From assembly GCF_954871325.1 (NCBI RefSeq), contig NC_088775.1, forward strand, positions 60,241,561 through 60,305,560: a stretch of 64,000 nucleotides of DNA, written 5' to 3'. The notes beneath the pieces are model-generated. The model searched no databases, was not told the origin of the DNA, and worked only from the letters and a program-made list of their open reading frames with translations. The DNA is from Gordionus sp. m RMFG-2023 (Eukaryota > Nematomorpha > Gordioida > Chordodea > Parachordodidae). The number at the start of each line of letters is the position of its first letter. Within the stretch, counting starts at the first letter, position 1. Below are positions 1 to 11,638 of the stretch, piece by piece. The translations under genes and the position numbers were made by a program.

Positions 1-503
1 TAAATATAAAGGTATATTGGATAAAGAAGTTTTATTGCAACAAATTACATTTGATGAAATACATTTTTTAATTAATCTTATTTAGATTTATTAAATAATG
101 AAGAAAGTATTGTAAATGACATGATTGTAAATAATGTAGGTACAGAAGGAAAGAAAATGGGTAAATTAATTTATATATAAAATATTTTATTTATAAAATA
201 ATTGAAGCAATATGTGTGGCTCAATCTGAAGATATATGTGAGATCCAATGTATAGATATCTCTGAAGGTATTAATTTTTTAAATATAAAATTTTAGGAAT
301 GGATTCTGAAGAGGATACTACAACAAGCCAGATTCTTGATAGCAGTAAATATAAAGGTATATTGGATAAAGAAGTTTTATTACAACAAATTACATTTGAT
401 GAAATACATTTTAAAATTAACCTTATTTAGATTTATTAAATAATGAAGAAAGTATTGTGAATGACATGATTATAAATAATGTAGATACAGAAGGAAAGAA
501 AAT
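1..503 (+). repeat. 344-bp tandem duplication covering a 5' coding exon of a hAT element
   Basis: A block beginning TAAATATAAAGGTATATTGG at position 1 recurs at 345 with only scattered differences, giving two copies with a period of 344 bp. Each copy contains a short coding-like stretch (the second reads SKYKGILDKEVLLQQITF and later NNEESIVNDMIINNVDTEG) plus a second small exon-like piece (IIEAI.(V/R)AQ). The duplication is therefore of 5' exons and introns of the ZMYM-type hAT gene that follows. The first copy is cut by the window start. Confidence 0.75.
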
Positions 504-2930
504 AAATTAATTTGTTTATAAGATATTTTATATTTATTTATAAAATAATAGAAGCTATACGTTTGGCCCAACTAAAAATAACAACTATTCAAGTATTTTT
601 TTCATTTTAACAATATTTTTCTTCAAATATATAATATTTGTCATAATTTTCATAAAAGCAATAATATTTTAATTTTTATATTAATATTTGTCACTTTTTT
701 AGAAGAGCTTATACAAGTATTATTTTTATTTTAACAATGTTTTTCTTCAAATATATAATATTTGTCATAATTTTCTAAAACCAATAATAAATTCATTTAT
801 TAATTTTTATCACTTTTTTCAGAAGAATTAGATCTGGGTACTAAAACAACTGGTCCTATGCAACCTATATTAGGTGCCTATCCATATATTGGAATGGGTA
901 AAGATAAACGATGCTTTCAAACTCAGTGGTACAAATCCTTTCCCTGGATTGAATATAGCATAACCAGAAACTCTATTTTTTGTTTTCCTTGTCGTAATTT
1001 TCCCACTCAACCTCAAAAAGGATACCCTTTTAATCAAGGTTATCAAAAATTTCGTAAGGTAAAATAATACTTAACAACTCACGGAGCAACAAATGGTCAT
1101 GCAACGAATGTAATTCTCTGGAACCATTTTAAACAATCTTTGATAGAAGGCACCATTAAAGAAAAATTTATAGCTATAACTAAATCAACAATACTTGAAA
1201 GAAGAGAATATTTGAAACGATTATTCAAAATTATAATACTATGTGGTAAGTTGGAACTTCCCCTTAGAGGTCATTATGAAAGTAAGACAAGCAATAATCA
1301 ATGAAATTATTGTGAAATATTAAACTGTTTGAAAGAGTATGATCCATTTTTAATAGCATATAAACCACCAGGCAATGCTCATTATTGCTCACCTCAATCA
1401 CAAAATCAAATGCTATATGCAGCTGGAAACTTAATCGTAAAGTACATAGCATCAGAAATAAGGGAGGCAGGCTATTTTGCTGTCATGGCTGATGACACTC
1501 GTGATGTTAGCTCATATGAGCAATTTAGTATATGTGTTAGATATTTTGATAAAACAAAAACACCAAAGGAATCTTTTATATCTTTTCAAAAAGTTGAAGA
1601 CTTAGATGCAGAGTCATTAACGAAGACATTAATAACAACCTTAAACAACAATTACATAAATGCAATTTGCGTTGCTCAAGCATATGATGGTGCAAGTGTT
1701 ATGAAAGAGCATCTTTCAGGAGTCCAGGAAAGATATCGCCAAAATCACAAAATGGCTATATATGTGCACTGCTATGCGCATAAACTCAACCTTGTACTGA
1801 TCTCTGCCTGCAAATCAGTACCTCAATCTAGAAAGTTTTTAAATGTATTAGAAGGTATTCATGCTTTTTTCTCAATATCTGTTATCCATCACAATAAATT
1901 TCTTGATTTGCCATTTAGGGTTAAAATACAAAAATATTGATGCCTTAAGTTCTACACGTTGGGGATCCCATATTAGAACTATAGAGGCAGTAAAAATGAC
2001 TTTCCCTGCAATTTTCTTATCTAGAAAATATAGACCATGGTGATGTGGTGAAAGCAAAGGGAATTTTATATATTCTTTTACAATATGATACAGTTATGTG
2101 TATGTTTATATTCCAAAAATTATTATCTATGTGTTCCAATATTTCTATTTTTTTGCAAAAATCAGATTCGAACATATCAACAGATTGGCTCTTATTGAGT
2201 CTCTTATCAGTTCTTTGTCAAATTTAAGAAATAATTCGTATTTTTCTTCATTATTTACCGAAGTAAATAAATTTTGCAATTTATATAATATAAAAATAAC
2301 AAATAAAAGAGCAAATATACCTTCTACCATTTTGAATAATTATATTCAAATAGATGATATTGTTTCTTCTAATCATTCTGATCAAACAGAAACTTTTTAT
2401 AAGTTTCATGTCTTTTATCCAATTTTGGATATTATGATAAATGAATTAAAAAAGAGATTTTGCCAAGAAAACACAGATATTTTAATATCTATAAATGCTT
2501 TACATCCATCCTCCCCCCTTTTTTTAAATAATGATATCATTAAACCATTTATCTTACATTATAATCTTCCTGATCCAATGGAAGAATACATAATATTATA
2601 GGCTTATATTTTAACCTATAATAAAAAACACGAATCTACGTGTAAATCAATAATAGATTTGATAAAAATCTTACCCATAGATATATTCCCTCGTATATTT
2701 AATTGACTTAAAATTGCGTTAACTATATCTTTTAATTCCTGCTCATGTGAAAGATCGTTTTCAGCATTAAAACGGGTGAAAACACATCTTCGATCGACAA
2801 TGGGTCAGGAACGATTAAATTCGTTGGCTCTATTGAGCATAGAAAAAAATATTATTAATACCATCCCTATAGATCACATTATAGATGAATATGCAATAAT
2901 GACTAGCCAGCGTAGAGAACTTATTTTATA
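301..2930 (+). pseudogene. Decayed ZMYM-type hAT transposase (TTF zinc finger, DUF4371, hAT dimerisation)
   Basis: Parts of a cut-and-paste DNA transposase lie in order on this strand. A possible start at 301 reads MDSEEDTTTSQILDSS. A TTF-type zinc finger lies at 858-1067 (motifs WYKSFPWIEYS, FCFPCRNFP). A DUF4371/RNase H-like core runs from about 1329 to 1940 (EAGYFAVMADDTRDVS, AYDGASVMKEHLSGVQ, YVHCYAHKLNLVL). A C-terminal hAT dimerisation block lies near 2735-2930 (CERSFSALKRVKTHLRS). The frame is broken: a stop follows the zinc finger near 1066, the frame changes near 1930, and the dimerisation block has no long open frame. Some gaps may be introns, such as the repeated T-rich intron-like DNA at 580-830. 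The order matches animal ZMYM1/ZMYM5-like and domesticated hAT proteins. A related copy lies at 17684-19660 on the other strand. Confidence 0.85.
582..830 (+). repeat. Duplicated ~120-bp T-rich intron-like segment
   Basis: The stretch with TTTTAACAATATTTTTCTTC followed by a CACTTTTTT(C)AGAAGA boundary occurs twice in tandem (about 582-705 and 706-830). Each copy ends in a splice-acceptor-like T-tract and AG, followed by GAAGA(A/G). This looks like an intron plus exon edge of the hAT gene duplicated in place. Confidence 0.6.
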
Positions 2931-3872
2931 AATAATTTAACCTTATAATTTTTGAAACGCAATTTTAGGCGTTAGTATCTGCGGATAAATATATCGTTTA
3001 ATATTTATTTTATAAATTTTTTTTTCATATCCAAAATTAGCTAAAAGACATGGTGCTTATAAAAAAAATTCTTTTTGAAATAGGAAAAAATCAGAAAAAA
3101 ACAGTAAATGCTTTCTTTTGATATGACCAAAGTTTCTGAAAAATTTAATTAAAAATATTTGAATACATTGACAATACAATAATATATAAGATCTTAATTG
3201 CTTTCATCATATCACTATGGTACTTATTTTCTAGCTCCCAAATTATTTATTTCTAATTTGGCGCATTTAAATTGTAAATAACTCAAGGCTTCAATATATT
3301 TGCATAATTTCTTCCAAACATAATTTCTTCCAAGATTTTAGGTGTTTTTGCTTTATCAATATATCTAACATACTAGATTTTGATATTAGTCAACATCGTG
3401 TATGTCATGGCTATGACTGCAAATTAACCAGCATCTGTGTAGCTATGTAATTTAAGATTATTATTACAGCTGCTGAGAGCATATAATTGCATAATTAAGA
3501 TGAGCAACAATGATCAACTGTCCAGTAGTTTATATAGGATTAAAAATGGAAGATAATCTTTTAGAAATTTAATATCTCACAATAATTTTCTCGATTACTT
3601 ATCTAGCTTCCATCATGTCATCTAAGAGGAAGCTCTAACCACCATATAGTTTTATGATTTGGATTGGTCGTTTATATTCTCTTCTTCAAGAATTGTTGAT
3701 TTGGTTAGGCCTATAAATTTTTCCTTATTAGTCCATTCTATAAAACTTTGTCTAAAAGGGTAGGAGAGAGTTATATTAGTTTCATGACCTTTTGTTAATG
3801 TTAGTTGCTTAGAATTATATTGCCTTATGGGGTTTTTAAAAACATTAACAATTGAGGCATATGTATGAATTA

Positions 3873-3948
3873 ATTAATCGGTTTTATCACTTGTAATTCT
3901 TTAGACAAGAATTAATCGGTTTTATCACTTGTAATTCTTTAGACGCGA
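3873..3948. repeat. 38-bp direct repeat, two copies
   Basis: ATTAATCGGTTTTATCACTT with the following TGTAATTCTTTAGACA occurs at 3873 and again at 3911, back to back. It is a simple local duplication within the hAT-derived segment. Confidence 0.85.
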
Positions 3949-4023
3949 AATTTTTTATATCAGCAATTTAAAATACTTTAAACTGTAGTAAATCGATTTT
4001 GTATTGAAAAATTTGTAGAAATG

Positions 4024-4190
4024 TATTGTTTTAATTATTTATATTCTAGTATTAATTATTTATATTCTAGTCTTAATGATATTTATATTCTAGTCTTAAT
4101 GATTATATTCTAGTCTTAATTATATTTATATTCTAGTCTTAATGATCAATATTCTAGTCTTAATTATTTATATTCTAGTTTATTTTGTAC
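4024..4190. repeat. Short tandem repeat based on TATTCTAGTCTTAAT
   Basis: TATTCTAGT(C/A)TTAAT(T/G)AT recurs about seven or eight times with spacers of variable length (roughly 18-25 bp per unit). It is an imperfect minisatellite inside the truncated hAT copy. Confidence 0.8.
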
Positions 4191-4273
4191 GTATAATATA
4201 ATAAAAAACAAAATATGAAAATAAGAATAATCCTTCAAGAGTTTAGTAATTTTTAAAAATATATTAATATATA

Positions 4274-4313
4274 ACCCGGCCGAAGCCCGGGCAAAAGCGG
4301 GCCGAAGCCCCGC
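4274..4313. other. GC-rich hairpin near a hAT 3' end
   Basis: In otherwise AT-rich DNA, GCGGGCC-GAA-GCCCCGC at 4297-4313 forms a stem with a GAA loop and one mismatch. It follows CCCGGCCGAAGCCCGGG at 4274-4290. The homologous hairpin at 40877-40893 is a perfect 7-bp stem. It sits about 75 bp inside the element terminus. Confidence 0.75.
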
Positions 4314-4386
4314 AAATTAGGGGGTACCCCCCATAAATTTTTTTTAGTTGAGCCCCCTGAGATTGTAAAGGCTAGCGACGCCCCTG

Positions 4387-5591
4387 TTAATAAGCAGTCA
4401 TAGCCATGACACTCACTATATTAACTTATTCAGAATTTATTATGCAAGATAAATTGATAAAACAAAAACACTAAAGATCTTTAGAAGAAATTATGCAAAT
4501 GTATTGAAGCCTAAAGTTATTTACAAGGCAGGGATGCCATATTAGAAATGAAACATTTTGTAACTATAAAAAAAAGAATCAGAGGGATATGATATGATAA
4601 AAGAAATTAAATAAGGTTTTTTATATTATTGTCTCACCACCTCTAGTTGGTATATTATATCTTAAAATAGTAGTAGTTTATAATAATATCAAAAATATAC
4701 TAGAATTAAAAATTTAACTCAAAACTGTTTTTCAAATAAGAAAAAAAATAGCTTTCCTAAAAACACGTAAAAAAGAGAAGAAAAGTTATCTAATTTATTA
4801 CATCCATTCTGGGATAAATAATAAGATGTTAAATTTTCAAAAATATTTCTAATAATTAGATGGCGTTAAATATTTGAAAGCAATTTATTACTTATATTTA
4901 TTATCAAAAGCATTTATTAGTAAAATTTATTAAAATATTAACTGCAATATATTATATAACTGTCAAATACGTCTTTAAAAGTGGAATTTAACCTAATCTT
5001 TTATAACCAATTATATCTAATAGAGGATTAATAACTATACGTTTACTTACTTTTTATAAATAAATCTCTTATACTTATTTGGATTTGGACCTTGAAAATA
5101 ATTTTAAGAAGAGGCATGGTAATTAAATTAAAATATCAATAATATAGTTGAATAGTGATTTTGAACTCGACTAATTATAATATCAAATTTTTAATTTTTA
5201 AATAATATTTATTTAATTAGGGTTATATAATAATTTAAATAATATGCTAAATTAATATTTAGTGAGTGATATTAATATTCTATTTTTAACACAGTATTTG
5301 ATTGCAAGCTGACATAGTGAAAATATAATTTATAAGTATTAATCTAATCTAATAATTAAAATAATATTCATTTAAGAATAATTTAGATAGACTTATTAAT
5401 TTTTAAATTATAAAATTAAATCTATATATTACTCAATAGAACTATAAAAGAAATCATTCAGTGGGAAATCAAAAAAATTTATTTTTAGTTCACGGGGATA
5501 TTAAGGAGGCATTAAAAAAAAAATTTTGCTTCAGGGGGCTATTCAAATTTTTCAGGGGGCTTGAGCCCCTGCCCCCCTAGCGACGCCACTG
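4387..5591 (-). mobile_element. Non-autonomous hAT (MITE-like) copy, reverse orientation
   Basis: The right end CCCCCTAGCGACGCCACTG (ending 5591) is the reverse complement of the start of the copy at 61349 (TAGTGGCGTCGCTAGGGGGG). The two copies match in reverse complement over their whole shared length, for example AGGGATGCCATATTAGAAAT near 4527 against 62415. The copy is cut at 4387, where it meets the terminus of the preceding element. It has no coding capacity. The next 8 bases, ATTATTTC, would be the target duplication, but the partner end is missing. Confidence 0.75.
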
Positions 5592-6280
5592 ATTATTTCT
5601 AGTTATATCTATTATGATTATTGTCTTAGTTCGTAATATATTTTTTTGTTTATATGAAATTATTAAAATGTCAATCTTTTTTTTGTGATAAAATTTTTAT
5701 CATTTTTTTTATATGAATTCATTTTCTTCGTTTTTTCAAAAATGAATTGATTATTAATTTTATGTTGATGATTAATTTTTATGATATTTTTTTACTATTT
5801 AATAAAGATATAAATTTTTGAAATTGTTGGATTATTTTGATTTTTTTTGTTCCCTCCTTTGGGTTCTTTTGATAATTTTTGGTAAATTTTCTTCGTAATT
5901 TTTAGAGGTAAGTTTATACGATAATTTTTGAAAGTACTTTTATTATTAGATTTTTAAAAGTAAGTTTTTTTCCACTATTTTTTTAATTATTTTATCAAAT
6001 TTTAAATTATTAGTGAGTTAGGAATTAATAAATATTTTTATGATATTTTAATTATTAAATATCTATAATTTTTTAAATATTGTTCATTTTTACTTCCATT
6101 TTGTAGAACAGAAGAAATAGAAATACAAAAGTTAAATAAGGCTGAGCATGAAAAAAATGAACAAATAAAATTGAAGAAAAAAATGGTAAAGGTAGGTAGC
6201 ATATATTTTATGAAAATCAGATTAGGCATTAAGTTATAAATTTTTTATTAAATTAAAAATATTTTATTTATAATCGAATC
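5592..6280. other. AT-rich, no gene seen
   Basis: T-rich low-complexity sequence. A 63-codon open frame on the minus strand around 6038-6229 has no recognisable motif and a composition typical of chance. I see nothing supportable here. Confidence 0.5.
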
Positions 6281-6540
6281 GGTTTAATGATTTAGCTCTG
6301 TTAAATATTCACAGAGATTTAGTTCAAATGACATATAAATTCTTGATAAATTGACAAATTTCCCACGAAAATTAGAAGTATTTAATAAATTTTTTGTATA
6401 ATATTGTATTTGATAAGAAGTTATAAAAATTGTTTTTTCAAATATTTTCTAGTTAATATTTTATACGCACTACAATTATATTTTCATTAAAAAAATTTAT
6501 TTTAATACATTTAAAAAAAATTTAATAAATATAATATACC
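6280..6540 (+). pseudogene. 3' scrap of a ZMYM-type hAT
   Basis: The sequence resembles 33026-33075 plus 33860-33975: GCTCTGTTAAATATTCACAG translates as the LALLNIHR-like motif that ends hAT dimerisation domains, followed by a shared tail (TTGTATAATATTGTAT). It is a fragment with no intact frame. Confidence 0.55.
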
Positions 6541-6544
6541 TAGA

Positions 6545-6626
6545 CATGTGCGCCGCCGGTCAAATGCGCCGCCGCTGATGATTTTGACCATGCTGACGCT
6601 GCGCGCCATTCGGCGGCGTGATACAT
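6545..6626. other. GC-rich inverted-repeat block
   Basis: GCGCCGCCGGTCAAATGCGC and a later CGGCGGCG make this an isolated GC-rich, self-complementary island in AT-rich DNA. Its GGTCAAATG core is shared with the repeats at 34310-34440. It is probably another hAT-related 3' end hairpin. Confidence 0.55.
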
Positions 6627-6987
6627 ATTTTTTATTATTTATTTATTTTATATATTATTTATGAATTTTAATTTTAAGAAAAATATTAAATATTTTTGGA
6701 ATTATTAAAAAATGCGATTTTTAAAATTAATAAATATTATTTTCTATAAATTTGATTTGTAACAATCCATATTCGCTCACTTTGGGCAGGTTTGTAACCA
6801 AAATAAGATTAGGAGATTAAATTTGAAAAGGTATTTCTATATATTTTATTCTTTTATATTGTTGCTTCAAATAATTTACAACTCGTTATATAAAATTTAT
6901 TTTTTATCATAATAGGAAATTTTATTAATGATTTTTATTTTGTTGCCATTATAACATATATAAAAATACCAGAACTAAAAAATTATA

Positions 6988-9168
6988 ATGGATGCAGCAT
7001 TGCAATACCCTGTAACAAAATATAGTATATCCTTGCAAGCAAAGCCTTCTTTTGCATGGAAACATTTTGGATCCTTAATATTAAAAACTGACACAAATAA
7101 TAAGAGAACCAGTGTTGCTACAGATAAAGTCTTTTGTAATATATGCTTGCAAATAGCACTTGGTAAAGATGGTGAGGATGAAAATAATTCTTCATTTTCA
7201 GAGTAAATTTTTTGATTATTTTAAAAATATTTGTAAATTTTTTATTAGTTATCCAATCAAATCTTTTTCAAAAAATATCAGCACATCAAATATAATAAAA
7301 CATTTACTTGACAAACATGATTTATCATGTAAAGAAGAAATATCTAAATATAATTTAAAGTTATTTTTCAAACCCATTGTAAAAGATACAACTGACCCTA
7401 TAAAAGATAAAAATGGATTCTGGTAAGGAATTATGTTCTCATGTGTTGCAAGGATTTAATGTCATTCTCTTCTATAAATATAACTGGAATGCAAGATTTT
7501 CTAAAGGTTATTTGTAAAATCATTATAATTCTTTATAGGGCAATCTTAATTTTTATTTGTTAGGATATTTAATTATTTTATAACATCCCACATTTAAAAT
7601 TTTTTATGGCATAATACTTTTATTATTAAATTTTTATCATGTAGAAATTTGGCATTATTTCAGATGCCAAAGAATTACCAGGTAGAACTACACTTAGCCG
7701 GAGTGGATTAGATGATGTGTATTTATCAATGAAAGCATACATATGCCAACAAATTAATATAGGACCTAAATTTTATGCTATAACTTTTGATATGTGGACC
7801 GACAAATATAGACGGCGAAATTATATCACCTTTACATTTCACGAAATAGATAATAATTTTAATATTGCATTTTATACATTGGCGACACATCATGTCACTC
7901 AAAAACATACCGCTGAAACTATTCTTTCCGAAATAGAAAATTTGAAAATGAATTTGAATTAGGGTCCAAGAAAATTCAAATGGTTACGGATGCAGGACCC
8001 AATGTAAAGAAAAGTGTTCGTCTAGGAGAATATGACCATCATTTATGTTTGGGGCATGGATTACATAATCTAGTGACAGTCGATGGAATAAAAAAAGTTA
8101 ATTAAAATTGAAAATTTCATTAAAAAAGTGAGAGAAGTTATAGTTGCCTTAAGATTTAAAACAGCGGATTTTGAAAATATAAACGATATAGAAAATAGAA
8201 AATGTTTTGAATCGATATCATATACATCGGATGTTTTAGATTTGGATGATAATGATCCTTTTTATGAAGATCGTTTGGGGCTTGATGATGATAGTGAAAA
8301 TCAAAAATCATATGAGAAAAAACATAAAACCTTAAAATTAAATGTACCTACACGTTGGCATAGTATTCAAATTATTTAACTCCGATTGGGACTTGGTGCA
8401 TGAACTTTTAAATTTTCTTAAAACCTTCAAAAAAACTGTTGAATTTTTATCTGTCCAAAAAGGAGTTACTATAAATTTAGCCTTATTATTTCGTAGTGAA
8501 ATTAAAAATCATTTAATTGTAAAAGAATATGATAGTCCACCAATAGCATCCCTTAAACAAAATATGCTTAGTAAATTTGATCATAGATTTCCAATAACCA
8601 ATCATCAGGTAGTTGAAAATACATAAATTATTTTTTTATATATTATTTCTCTTTCTTTTATTTTTTTTTACTTAGGTGTTAGGATCACTTTTGGATCCTC
8701 GTTTTCAATCAATAAACATAGTAAATGAATATTTAAAGGAAAAAAATATTACTCCGGTTGAATTTTTATGTCAACACGCTACCTCTCTACGGCCTTACAC
8801 GGACGAATTAAACGAATGTGAAACGACGGAAGTTGCTTCAAAACTCGATTATCTTAAGTCAAAACAATAACCTGGAACAACAACACTATTTAACTAGTTA
8901 AGAAAAAAAGTGTTATTCATTATTTTCGCCTTATAATTTGGAGATAAAAAATGTCAGATTTTTGGAAGATAAGAGCATTGGATCTTCCTAAACTTTCAAT
9001 ATTAGCTAGAAAGGTCATTTGCGTTCCAGCTACGAGCACACCCAGCGAGCGTGTATTTTCTATAGCTGGGTTCACTCTGAACTCTAAAAGATCATTATTA
9101 TTATCACGTTGTCCGTTCGCTTACTTAAGTTTTTTTTATTCGATTGATATCTTTCCCAAAATGATTTA
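6988..9168 (+). pseudogene. Decayed BED-finger hAT transposase (ZBED-like)
   Basis: The gene parts are in order and partly splice-consistent. A BED zinc finger starts at 6988 (SFAWKHFGS, DKVFCNICL), with the His pair HLLDKHD after an intron-like gap ending near 7280. A GTAAGG donor lies near 7424 and an acceptor near 7642. The RNase H-like core at about 7645-7962 contains the hallmark FDMWTD, and MVTDAGPN and HHLCLGHGLHNL follow near 7980-8075. Later pieces at 8128-8626 and 8676-8870 hold LNVPTRWHS and LGSLLDPRFQ. The hAT dimerisation domain lies at 8951-9168 (PATSTPSERVFSIAG, LNSKRSLLL). Frames change between the pieces and I did not find terminal repeats, so this reads as an inactive copy. 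The family is ZBED/Tip100-like hAT. Confidence 0.85.
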
Positions 9169-9314
9169 ACGCAAAATTGGATTAATTTCAACTTTATTCA
9201 AATCAGCAAATTATAATTTCGGGAGAAAAAAAAACTTTGAATTTTTAAATAAAAAAAATACATGAATGAATTTTTACAATATTTCGCTTCCCTTTTATAG
9301 GGAAGCGCAGAAGT

Positions 9315-9500
9315 ACAGTTTCATAATGAACTTGCTAAATTAAATTCTTACATCTAAAAATAAAATATCACAAAAAATTAAAATACAGTTTCACAATGAA
9401 CTTGCTAAATTTAATTCTTATATCTAAAAATTAAATATTTAAAAAAATTAAAATACAGTTTCACAATGAACTGGCTAAATTTAATTATTATAATACACGC
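9315..9500. repeat. 70-bp tandem repeat, three copies
   Basis: ACAGTTTCA(C/T)AATGAACT(T/G)GCTAAA begins at 9315, 9385 and 9455, an exact 70-bp spacing. It lies between the BED-finger hAT and the LTR fossil. Confidence 0.9.
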
Positions 9501-9589
9501 GAATACATATATAACTATCATTATTATTTTCAAAAATTATTACATATGTCTTGCCGCCTTTTTTTCCCAATAATTGATTTATTCATGAC

Positions 9590-9935
9590 ATCTCCCCCCC
9601 CCCTTTATTTGCCCTTGGGGACCCCAATAACTGCCTATATTCCTCTGGCTCCACATGCAAATCCAACAACCCTTCCGACCTTTCTGGACCACCACCTTCT
9701 GGGTCCGTCTTCTTTTCACACCCTTCTCGGCCCCTTGCCCTAATTCATACGTTGCTCGTGGACACCACCTCCGAATATGCCCCTGTTGCCCACACCCGTA
9801 ACATAGATTTGAATCTTAGGCTTTTCTCCATTCCACCTTCGGTTGCTTTCCTTCCGATTTGGCCTCATTAGCTAAGGCTCTCCACTCGTTGCTAGGGGCT
9901 TCATATCTCTGCTGAACCTATGCGGATATGCTAAA
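9590..9935 (-). mobile_element. Zinc-knuckle (gag-like) remnant, 3' side of a Ty3/gypsy fossil
   Basis: On the minus strand a CCHC zinc knuckle CYGCGQQGHIRRWC is readable near 9755-9815, with basic flanking sequence. This is the signature of a retroelement nucleocapsid. In element orientation it lies downstream of the integrase of the fossil at 11639-17340, not upstream as usual for gag. It may be a separate fragment or an extra 3' reading frame. It is broken. Confidence 0.65.
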
Positions 9936-9959
9936 TTAACTACCCACATATATTTCCCC

Positions 9960-11638
9960 CTTTTTTTTAAACATAAACATTCTCACCCCTTCCCTACCCA
10001 TATACAGCCATAATGTACTTACGTTGTAATAATGGTCATTATTCCCGAATTCCGTATGCACGAATAACAGCGTATCTAATCACAATATAAATTCAAGAAC
10101 GTTTTCTTATACCAAGATGATTTGCTTCTGCTCCTTATCTTTTCTTAATTAATAAAATTTTTTAATTATTTATTTTCAATATATGTTGCTATCAATCTCA
10201 TTCCCTACCCACATTACTCCTCCTTCTTGTGTTTCTTTCCAAAAACATAAAATATTCTTCCCTTCCTCGTTATAAAATACTAATTTTATTTAAATTCATC
10301 CATTTGTTCCTACATTAATCACTTCCCCCTTTCAATTCCTTCAATAAAAATTTTTTTTATTTCCCCTTAACCTTGTTTCTTATCTTAAATTAATTCAACA
10401 ACAAAAAAATTTTCTTAATTTCTTTACCTCATTACTACTTTCTTCCTTATATTAACCTACTCTCAATTACCCTTGTTTACTCCATCTTACTTTCTTCTTT
10501 TGAACACACAAAACAAAAACCTTTTTTTTTCTTATTTACCCCCTTTTTTTTAATATTTAGTTTACTCTTCTTAACCATACTTTTTATAATTATATAAAAA
10601 TAACATAATTTAAATTCTTACATTTTTTTTTTTTACTTTTAAGAAAAATACCTTAAAAAAAATTTTTTTTTTATTAATCCCTTTAATTATCCTCCCATAC
10701 CTCCCATTAATCACATCTTGTACCTATCTCTCTTTCAGTCATTCACCTTATGCAACCCTCATTATTAATATCCCTTCAACGGTTATATATTCATCTTCCT
10801 TCGATTTCGATCCTCGTCACCAAAATCTCCCCAAATTTTTCCACTACCTTCATTGGTCAATCCTCATTATTCACCTCCAGCAATTTTATCATTATTCACC
10901 TCCAGCAACTTTATCCGACTCCTCCAACCTTCCCCATTATTCTATCATTAATTCCACTTGACATCCAATTCCTCTTCCATTACAGTATTCCTTTTCCGCC
11001 ACAGTATATAATAAAAAATTTTTTTACCACACTTACGAATTATTTTTATTTCATCTATATTAATTATTATTTTATTTTATTTTTACAGAAAAATAATTTT
11101 TGTTTTATTTAGTTCTTAATTTAACAATGTTTCTACAAACATGAAGTCTGCAATAAAATACAATAATATCCATTTAATAAAATAAAATATATAACTTTGC
11201 CTATAAGAGTACACTAATTCGGAAAATTAAGAATCGAATTCGCTAAGTAGTCTAAGACTCTCAGGATAAGAGGTACTCTGAAACACCATATTTTTTCTAA
11301 GTGATTACAATATAATTTAAGGAGGAATATATTCATACAATTAAATAATTATGAGGAAAATGTTACCAATTTTTCCTTACAATTTGATTATAATACACAA
11401 TTTACTTATTATATAGGGAAAAAAAATGTTACCAATTTCTTCCCCATACCATTTGAATTTACCTATATAATTTAGCATTTATACCAAAGAAAAAATATTT
11501 TTTCCCTTTTTACTACCAATTACATATATATATGTTTTATTTATTATTTATTTTTTTTTAACATCCCCTTTACCATCCGTAAGACATCCCCTTGACCCCA
11601 TTTAAAAAAAATTTTTTTATGTCCATCCGGCCTGAGCT
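9960..11638. other. Pyrimidine-rich stretch, no gene seen
   Basis: The plus strand is strongly C/T-rich with long T and C runs (purine-rich on the minus strand), unlike the neighbouring AT-rich DNA. The composition matches the rest of the minus-strand LTR fossil, so it is probably non-coding element DNA between integrase and the zinc-knuckle remnant. A 120-codon plus-strand open frame at 10750-11112 is low-complexity and is not accepted as a gene. Confidence 0.5.

Larger units (their letters stand above)
3173..4386 (+). mobile_element. 5'-truncated non-autonomous hAT copy (forward) ending in a terminal repeat
   Basis: From about 3173 to 3430 the sequence matches the copy at 62320-62536 in the same direction, and matches 4387-4640 in reverse complement. 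The right end is a GC-rich hairpin block at 4274-4313 followed by CTAGCGACGCCCCTG at 4372-4386, the reverse complement of a hAT terminus (CAGGGGCGTCGCTAG). The left terminus is missing. Only tandem repeats lie inside; no coding sequence was seen. Assigning both parts to one copy is an inference from shared family sequence and the shared 3' end at 40853-40973. Confidence 0.55.

Noticed and set aside
10750-11112. 120-codon plus-strand open frame
   Set aside because: Its Ile/Phe/Leu/Ser-rich content mirrors the C/T-rich strand; no motif and no conserved features.
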